A DNA stretch of 11,397 nt from Marinospirillum sp. (GTDB lineage Bacteria > Pseudomonadota > Gammaproteobacteria > Pseudomonadales > Halomonadaceae), in contig SKHR01000028.1 of NCBI GenBank assembly GCA_007116865.1, forward strand, positions 1-11,397. The letters run 5' to 3'. The first letter of the stretch is position 1. The number at the start of each line of letters is the position of its first letter. Below are positions 6,161-11,397 of this stretch, piece after piece. The position numbers were made by a program, and so were the translations under genes. The notes under the pieces are model-generated. The model did not search any database and had not been told where the DNA came from. It saw only the letters and a list, made by a program, of their open reading frames with translations.

Positions 6161-7549
6161 ATGAGTAATCTGATGCTCGCCGGTGTGTTGCTGATGTTGC
6201 TGGCGCTTGCTTATCAGCTGGGGCTGACCCGCAGTCGGAAGTTGACCACGGATTTGAGTGGCCAAAAAGTCCGCCTGCATTCCCGTCCTGTTTATCACGG
6301 GGCTTTAGTAGCCTTCTGGACGGTGGTTCCCGCTTTTGGTGTTTTCCTGTTATGGCGCTTTATTCAGCCAGGGGTGATCAATCAAATGATCATCGCCCAG
6401 CTGCCCGAAGCCATCATGGCAGGCATGACCGACAGTGATATGCGTGTGTTCCTGCGCCGGATTACTCATCTGTCTTCTGGTTTTGGTTTGTCTGACCAGC
6501 CCCAGCCGCATGAACTGCAAGCCGCTGAGCTGTTGTCCGTGTTACAGGTGCGTGGACACGCCCTGATGCTGGCGCTGATGGCCAGCCTGGCTGCGGCCGG
6601 TCTGTATTTCTCCTGGCAGCAAATCCACCCCGACCTGCGCGCACGTAACCAGATGGAGCGTGTGGTCAAGGTGGCACTGATTGCCTGTTCCAGCGTCGCG
6701 ATTCTCACCACCATCGGCATCGTCTTGTCGATGTTCGGGGAAGCCATGCGCTTCTTTGCCTTTGTGAACCCGATGGATTTCTTTTTTGGCACCACCTGGA
6801 ATCCACGCTTCCAAACCGCGGGCACTGAAGGTCAAACCGGCTTTGGCATGCTGCCGCTGCTTTGGGGCACAGTGATGATCGCATTGATCGCGCTGCTGGT
6901 CGCCATTCCGGTGGGGCTGATGGCCGCGATCTATATGTCGGAGTATGCACCTTCTCGTGTACGTTCAGTGGCCAAACCCATCATCGAGGTGCTGGCCGGT
7001 ATTCCGACCATCGTGTATGGCTTTTTTGCACTGATCACGGTTGGCCCCTTTCTCTCCAGTTTTGGTGCCACCTTCGGGCTGGATATCCGTGCCACTTCCG
7101 CGTTAACCGCCGGAGTGGTCATGGGCATCATGATCATCCCGTTCATCTCGTCATTATCGGATGACATCATCACTCAGGTGCCTCGCTCCTTGCGTGATGG
7201 TTCTTTAGGTTTGGGCGCCACCCAGTCAGAAACCATTCGCAAGGTGGTGCTGCCAGCGGCACTGCCAGGCATTGTTGGTGCGATCCTGCTGGCTGCCAGT
7301 CGTGCCATCGGTGAAACCATGATTGTGGTTTTGGCTGCCGGCAATAGCCCGGTGTTAACAGCCAATCCCTTTGAGGCGGTTTCCACCATGACCGTCACTA
7401 TCGTCAACCAGCTTACCGGAGACCTGGACTTTGCCAGCCCACAGTCTTTGGTGGCCTTTGCCCTGGGTCTGACCCTGTTTGTGATCACCCTGTTGTTGAA
7501 TGTGATCGCACTGGTCATCGTGCGTAAATATCGTGAGCAATACGAGTAA
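6161..7549 (+). CDS. pstC: Phosphate ABC transporter permease PstC (long form)
   Basis: This 462-residue inner-membrane permease is about 140 residues longer than E. coli PstC. The C-terminal part (about 230-455) is the conserved MetI-like permease domain, with the cytoplasmic EAA loop at about 345-371 (SLRDGSLGLGATQSETIRKVVLPAALPGI) that contacts PstB. The N-terminal extension has two hydrophobic segments (about 3-20 and 48-68), a polar stretch and another hydrophobic segment near 133-150 before the core. The ATG at 6161 is chosen because AGGAAAGGA lies just upstream; a longer reading from TTG at 6146 would swallow this ribosome site. It is the second gene of the pst operon, after the terminator, and is separated from pstA by three bases. 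Confidence 0.94.
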   Translation: MSNLMLAGVLLMLLALAYQLGLTRSRKLTTDLSGQKVRLHSRPVYHGALVAFWTVVPAFGVFLLWRFIQPGVINQMIIAQLPEAIMAGMTDSDMRVFLRRITHLSSGFGLSDQPQPHELQAAELLSVLQVRGHALMLALMASLAAAGLYFSWQQIHPDLRARNQMERVVKVALIACSSVAILTTIGIVLSMFGEAMRFFAFVNPMDFFFGTTWNPRFQTAGTEGQTGFGMLPLLWGTVMIALIALLVAIPVGLMAAIYMSEYAPSRVRSVAKPIIEVLAGIPTIVYGFFALITVGPFLSSFGATFGLDIRATSALTAGVVMGIMIIPFISSLSDDIITQVPRSLRDGSLGLGATQSETIRKVVLPAALPGIVGAILLAASRAIGETMIVVLAAGNSPVLTANPFEAVSTMTVTIVNQLTGDLDFASPQSLVAFALGLTLFVITLLLNVIALVIVRKYREQYE

Positions 7550-7552
7550 GAG

Positions 7553-8932
7553 ATGAAAATTTCAACCGTCAATCCGCAGGATAAAACCGCGCTAGCGCAG
7601 CAGCGAGACCTGATGCAACAGCGCGTTGCACAATCCCTTGCAAAGCGTCACGCCAAGGAAAAACGCTTCAAGCTGACCGGGCAGCTGGCCGTAGGGACCG
7701 CTCTCGCTTTTGTGGCCATCCTGTTCATCAGTATTTTCTCAAAAGGCCTGCCCGCCTTTTGGCAGGCCACGCTGACGCTGGATATCTATTTCGATCCGGA
7801 CATCATCCTGATTGATGAAAAGCCGGTGCAGGCTGCGGGTGAGTCGGATGCCACTTTTCAAGAAAGGTATCAGGCCTGGCAAATGGATCTTGCATTCATC
7901 AACTTCAACGGCCTGATTCTCAACGCCCTGGCGGAAGTGATTCCAGAGGCAGCCGCTCATCCGCGTGATGCCATGCGTCTGGTCACTAGTGGCGAGCGGA
8001 TTGCGCTGCGTAACCTGGTTGAAGAAGATCCCTCTATCATTGGTTCGCGCAAACGCCTGAACCTCCTGGCTGACGCCAACGTGGATGTCTGGATCAAAGG
8101 CAATATTGATCGTGATCTGGCGGATTCACGCCAACAGCTGAGCGCCCGTACTCGCGGCTGGGTTGATCAACTGGTTGAGCAGGGCGTGATCAAAAACCGC
8201 TTTAGTACCGCCTTATTTATGAACGCTGACTCTCGCAGCTCATTAGCCTCGGCCGGTCTGGCCGGTGCGTTCATGGGCTCGCTGATGATGATGCTGATCG
8301 TGATGTTCCTGGCGGTGCCTTTGGGAGTTGCCTCGGCGATTTATCTGGAAGAGTTTGCACCCAAAAACAAACTCACTGACCTGATTGAGGTGAACATCAA
8401 CAACCTGGCGGCCGTGCCTTCGATTGTGTTTGGTCTGCTGGGTGCTTCGGTATTCATCCTTTGGTTCAAACTCCCGCTCTCGGCGCCGGTTGTGGGTGGT
8501 CTGGTGTTAAGCCTGATGACCCTGCCAACTGTGATCATTGCCACCCGCTCAACCCTGAAAGCCATTCCGCCTTCGATCCGCTCTGCGGCTCTGGGGATCG
8601 GTGCTTCCAAAGTGCAGTCCGTTTTCCACCATGTGCTTCCGCTGGCCATTCCCGGCATTTTGACCGGCTCGATACTTGGCATCGCGCAAGCGCTGGGTGA
8701 AACGGCTCCTCTGCTGTTGATCGGCATGAGCTCCTTTGTTGCCAGCGTGCCATCCAGCCCGTTTGACCAGTCAACCGCACTGCCGGTGCAGATTTATCTG
8801 TGGCAGGGCAATGAGCTAAGAAACTTTTTTGAAGCCAGAACCTCGGCAGCCATCATCGTGCTGTTAACCATGATGATTTCGCTTAATGCCCTGGCTATTT
8901 GGTTACGTCGTCATTTTGAAAATCGCTGGTAA
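7553..8932 (+). CDS. pstA: Phosphate ABC transporter permease PstA (long form with DUF3333-like region)
   Basis: This 459-residue permease is about 160 residues longer than E. coli PstA. After a cytoplasmic, basic N-terminus (1-40) comes a membrane helix (about 44-63), then about 165 mostly polar residues (65-230) likely to lie in the periplasm. This arrangement matches long PstA proteins carrying the DUF3333 region. The MetI-like permease core (about 233-450) has the EAA loop at about 341-368 (IRSAALGIGASKVQSVFHHVLPLAIPGI), followed by the PstA-typical QALGETAPLLLIG. It pairs with PstC to form the phosphate channel. The ATG is three bases after the pstC stop and lacks a strong ribosome site, so translation is probably coupled to pstC. 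Confidence 0.94.
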   Translation: MKISTVNPQDKTALAQQRDLMQQRVAQSLAKRHAKEKRFKLTGQLAVGTALAFVAILFISIFSKGLPAFWQATLTLDIYFDPDIILIDEKPVQAAGESDATFQERYQAWQMDLAFINFNGLILNALAEVIPEAAAHPRDAMRLVTSGERIALRNLVEEDPSIIGSRKRLNLLADANVDVWIKGNIDRDLADSRQQLSARTRGWVDQLVEQGVIKNRFSTALFMNADSRSSLASAGLAGAFMGSLMMMLIVMFLAVPLGVASAIYLEEFAPKNKLTDLIEVNINNLAAVPSIVFGLLGASVFILWFKLPLSAPVVGGLVLSLMTLPTVIIATRSTLKAIPPSIRSAALGIGASKVQSVFHHVLPLAIPGILTGSILGIAQALGETAPLLLIGMSSFVASVPSSPFDQSTALPVQIYLWQGNELRNFFEARTSAAIIVLLTMMISLNALAIWLRRHFENRW

Positions 8933-8957
8933 GCGGTGGTCTTGAGGAATAAATTCG

Positions 8958-9773
8958 ATGAAAACAGTAAAACTCAGCAGCGAACGCCTTGGTGTCAGCA
9001 ACAAACAGCCTTCAGGCAAGATCAAAATGTCAGCCCGTGATGTCAAAGTCTTTTACGGAGAGTCCGAAGCCTTGCACGGCATAGACATGGATATCTATGA
9101 AAATGAAGTGATTGCCTTTATCGGCCCCTCCGGCTGCGGCAAATCCACCTTTCTACGCTGTCTCAATCGCATGAATGACACCATTGATGTCGCCAAAGTG
9201 ACCGGACAAGTGTTACTGGACGAACAGGACATCTATGATCCCAGCCTTGATGTCGTGCAGTTGCGTGCACGGGTCGGCATGGTGTTTCAAAAGCCGAACC
9301 CTTTTCCCAAGTCCATTTATGAAAACATCGCCTATGGACCCCGCCTGCACGGACTGGTCGAGACACGCCGGGAAATGGATGAAGTCGTCGAGTCCAGTCT
9401 GCGTCGTGCCGGTTTGTGGGAAGAAGTGAAAGACCGTCTGGATGCGCCGGGCACCGGCCTTTCCGGTGGTCAGCAGCAGCGTTTGTGCATTGCCCGCGCC
9501 ATTGCGGTCAGCCCGGAAGTGATCTTGATGGACGAACCCTGTTCGGCACTCGACCCCATCGCCACCTCTATCATTGAAGAGCTGATTGACGAGCTAAAAG
9601 GCAGCTACACGCTGGTCATCGTTACCCACAATATGCAGCAAGCCGCCCGTGTTTCGGATAAAACCGCGTTTTTCCACCTGGGAAATCTGATTGAGTTAAA
9701 TAAAACCGATGAGATTTTCACCAACCCGCAAGACAAGAAAACCGAAGACTACATCACCGGGCGTTTTGGTTAG
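8958..9773 (+). CDS. pstB: Phosphate ABC transporter ATPase PstB
   Basis: This 271-residue protein is a complete ABC ATPase. It has Walker A GPSGCGKST (56-64), a Q-loop in MVFQKPNPFPKSI (Gln111, the PstB-typical form), signature LSGGQQQR (168-175), Walker B VILMDEP (188-194), D-loop SALD (196-199), H-loop His224 and the family's C-terminal TGRFG. It powers phosphate import through PstC/PstA and is part of the signal path that restrains PhoR. GAGG about 10 bases upstream supports the ATG. The first 24 residues are a short polar extension; a second Met at residue 24 is a less likely start. It lies 25 bases after pstA. phoU, which often follows pstB, is not the next gene. Confidence 0.97.
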   Translation: MKTVKLSSERLGVSNKQPSGKIKMSARDVKVFYGESEALHGIDMDIYENEVIAFIGPSGCGKSTFLRCLNRMNDTIDVAKVTGQVLLDEQDIYDPSLDVVQLRARVGMVFQKPNPFPKSIYENIAYGPRLHGLVETRREMDEVVESSLRRAGLWEEVKDRLDAPGTGLSGGQQQRLCIARAIAVSPEVILMDEPCSALDPIATSIIEELIDELKGSYTLVIVTHNMQQAARVSDKTAFFHLGNLIELNKTDEIFTNPQDKKTEDYITGRFG

Positions 9774-9787
9774 GCCCCTTGTTGAAA

Positions 9788-9812
9788 CCTGGCCGCCAGT
9801 AAGGCGGCTGGG
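9788..9812 (+). terminator. Stem-loop after pstB, weak terminator candidate
   Basis: A 10-base-pair stem pairs 9788-9797 with 9803-9812 (two G-U pairs), with loop AGTAA, 14 bases after the pstB stop. No T-tract follows, so it is not a classical intrinsic terminator. It may protect the 3' end of the pst transcript or pause polymerase. Confidence 0.5.
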
Positions 9813-9957
9813 ACATTGACTTTCTCAGCACGCTCAGCGCTTTAAATTAACAATAAAGCGGCTCAACTGCCTTGATTTCCCTTGGCAGCCCCCTCTTAAT
9901 AAATCAGGCAACTTGATCTGCCTTCCATCGATCAAAAAAGCTTTCGGAAAACTCCTT
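9813..9957. other. Non-coding spacer between pst operon and GGDEF gene
   Basis: The gap between pstB and the next gene is 269 bases (9774-10042). Apart from the stem-loop at 9788-9812 and the candidate promoter at 9958-9986, I see no gene, Pho box or clear RNA in it. A 6-base inverted repeat (TTGATC 9913-9918, GATCAA 9930-9935) is present but unremarkable. Confidence 0.5.
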
Positions 9958-9986
9958 TTGACAATCGCTCAAGCCAAGGGTAATTT
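9958..9986 (+). promoter_or_regulatory. Candidate sigma-70 promoter for the GGDEF gene
   Basis: A perfect -35 TTGACA (9958-9963) is followed after 17 bases by TAATTT (9981-9986), which keeps the key A and final T of the -10. The dyad GCCTTGTTCAAGGC (9989-10002) covers the predicted start and could be an operator. No Pho box accompanies it, so this gene is probably not directly PhoB-activated. Confidence 0.45.
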
Positions 9987-10042
9987 GAGCCTTGTTCAAG
10001 GCCTGTACAAAAGATAAGGATGTTTAGTTAGCAGCCAAACCT

Positions 10043-11397
10043 ATGAAACAAACCTCCAAGCTTCAACAGCAAATCTTTGGCATTGCGGCCATCCTGTCGA
10101 TCTTCATCATCTTTTTGCTAGGTGTTGCGATCTCGGTCATCCTCTATAACAAGGGTGTCCAAAATGCTGAGGCCGTCATTCGAAATAAAAACCTGACGGT
10201 CGCAACCCTGATCCAGGGTTATTTTGCTCCGCTGCGTCAGGCCGTTGAGTTTTCTGCCGGGGAAGGTCCTGGCATCGATCATGGTCACTTTGATGATGCC
10301 GAGACCCAGCAAAAAATACTGGACATGTACCGCATCCTGCAGGGCACCCTTCCCAACATCAACTATGTCTATTCAGGCTATGAGGGTGGGTCACTGCTTA
10401 TCAATGATTACACCCCACCCGATGGGTTTGATGCGACACAAAGGCCATGGTATCAAGCTGCGATTCAAACCCACCCCGATGCCTCTGACGGCATTCCTTA
10501 TATGGAAATCATCACTGAAGAATGGCTGGTATCCATCGGCAAAACACTCACCGATCAAGACGGCCAGATCTTGGGTGTGCTTGCTGTTGATGCCAGCATA
10601 GATACGGTGGTGCAAGCCCTGTCTGCTCAGGACGACGATTATCCCACCGCCTACAGTTATGTTTTAGATGACCAGGGCGTTGTTTTAATCCATGACAACC
10701 CAACACTTCGCGGGGCTTTTCATGAGGCGGTGTTCAAAAATCTACCTGTGGCTAATGTGACAGAAGGAAATTTCACCTACCTAACCTCCCAGGGTCGTAG
10801 GATTGCTCACTTCAGCCGCTTAGATGACCTGGGTTGGATTGTCATTACCGGTATACCTCGGTCTGATGTGCTCAGGCCGATCCAGCTAACCATATTTTGG
10901 AGCCTTGGCATCATCATTGCGGCGGCTCTGCTTGCCACCTGGCTGGTCAGTTACCTGTTGAGCCGCAATATCATCAAGCCACTCAACCAATTACAAAAGA
11001 GAGTTCAAGATATCGTTGAGGGGCACAAAACGTCCGCACATTCCAGTGGGCTTCCAGGCAATGAAATCGGCGTCATTGCAGAAGCGATTGAGACCCTGAC
11101 AGAAGATGCACTATTTCAAAAAAATCTTGAGCTGCAAGCTAAAAACAACCTGTTAGACAGCCTGTCCAAAACAGACCAGTTAACGGGCATTGCTAATCGT
11201 CGTATGATGCAACAGGTGATTGAGCAGGAAATCAGCCGATTCAACCGCTATCAAACCCCTTTTTGTATCCTGTCTTTCGATATCGATCATTTCAAAGCCA
11301 TCAACGACACCCACGGCCATGAGGTCGGTGATCAGGTCATCATTCAGCTATCAGAAGTGATTCAGTCTGCGATTCGCCGCACTGATCACTTTGGACG
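10043..11397 (+). CDS. Membrane dCache-HAMP-GGDEF protein, probable diguanylate cyclase (3' end outside window)
   Basis: The frame stays open from ATG 10043 to the window end (451 complete codons). In order it has a transmembrane helix (about 11-35), a periplasmic sensor region (about 36-280) with the dCache-type RPWYQAA (134-140) and ILGVLAVDASID (176-187), a second helix (about 283-306), a HAMP linker (about 307-360) and the start of a GGDEF domain. The GGDEF part includes DQLTGIANRR (378-387), the metal-site stretch FDIDHFKAINDTHGHEVGD (412-430) and RRTDHFG, which normally comes just before the GGDEF motif. The catalytic motif is therefore not visible and activity cannot be judged; an EAL domain could also follow. 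Ligands of dCache domains are often small molecules such as amino acids; none can be assigned here. An in-frame TAG at 10025 excludes earlier starts. There is no good ribosome site, as the nearest AAGGA is about 22 bases upstream. Confidence 0.9.
   Translation, partial: MKQTSKLQQQIFGIAAILSIFIIFLLGVAISVILYNKGVQNAEAVIRNKNLTVATLIQGYFAPLRQAVEFSAGEGPGIDHGHFDDAETQQKILDMYRILQGTLPNINYVYSGYEGGSLLINDYTPPDGFDATQRPWYQAAIQTHPDASDGIPYMEIITEEWLVSIGKTLTDQDGQILGVLAVDASIDTVVQALSAQDDDYPTAYSYVLDDQGVVLIHDNPTLRGAFHEAVFKNLPVANVTEGNFTYLTSQGRRIAHFSRLDDLGWIVITGIPRSDVLRPIQLTIFWSLGIIIAAALLATWLVSYLLSRNIIKPLNQLQKRVQDIVEGHKTSAHSSGLPGNEIGVIAEAIETLTEDALFQKNLELQAKNNLLDSLSKTDQLTGIANRRMMQQVIEQEISRFNRYQTPFCILSFDIDHFKAINDTHGHEVGDQVIIQLSEVIQSAIRRTDHFG

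Noticed and set aside
7174..7572. Minus-strand 132-codon open frame opposite pstC
   Set aside because: It is a shadow of the well-supported pstC gene, low-complexity and without recognisable motifs.
8341..8727. Minus-strand 128-codon open frame opposite pstA
   Set aside because: It lies entirely within the conserved permease core on the other strand and shows no family features.
9913..9935. Inverted repeat TTGATC/GATCAA with adjacent A-tract
   Set aside because: The stem is only 6 base pairs with an 11-base loop, and the A-tract is on the wrong side for a terminator on either strand.
9958..9964. TTGACAA resembling a minus-strand Pho heptamer before the GGDEF gene
   Set aside because: No partner heptamer lies 11 bases to either side; it is better explained as a -35 element.
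10020..10031. Mini-frame ATG TTT AGT TAG before the GGDEF gene
   Set aside because: It has three codons, AGG abuts the ATG too closely to act as a ribosome site, and it is out of frame with the gene.

Overview
The window is about 11.4 kb of chromosome-like DNA and is best read as a phosphate-starvation (Pho) island of a gammaproteobacterium. The PhoB/PhoR and Pst protein sequences, the long PstC and PstA forms, the moderate GC content and the orphan receiver/PilZ-like regulator point to a marine or halophilic Oceanospirillales-like organism. The order is a moderately confident guess; the class is firmer. No mobile element, CRISPR array, tRNA or rRNA was seen.

Layout, left to right. The first 53 bases hold the start of a minus-strand ABC-transporter ATPase cut by the window edge, behind a clean Pho box (97-114). 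Next, on the minus strand, is a two-gene unit: a GT4 glycosyltransferase (668-1852) and an overlapping PAP2 phosphatase (145-714). Upstream of it lies a degenerate array of Pho-like heptamers. A plus-strand orphan response regulator (2001-2810) with a receiver domain and a divergent PilZ-like C-terminus converges on phoR, and the two 3' ends overlap by 8 bases. phoB (4130-4819) and phoR (2803-4104) form a minus-strand operon. The 239-base phoB/pstS gap carries back-to-back Pho boxes. The plus strand then has pstS, a strong intrinsic terminator, pstC, pstA and pstB. After a 269-base gap with a stem-loop and a possible promoter comes a dCache-HAMP-GGDEF membrane protein, cut by the right edge just before its GGDEF motif.

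How the genes fit together. PstS binds periplasmic phosphate, PstC/PstA form the channel and PstB drives it. PhoR/PhoB sense limitation and activate pst and themselves through the divergent Pho boxes. The terminator after pstS should give more binding protein than permease. The main new suggestion is that two further minus-strand units, the edge ABC transporter and the glycosyltransferase/PAP2 pair, also carry 11-bp-periodic Pho-like boxes. This would extend the local regulon to another transporter and to a candidate phosphorus-sparing glycolipid module. phoU, often linked to pstB, is not in the window. Two possible c-di-GMP-related proteins flank the core genes.
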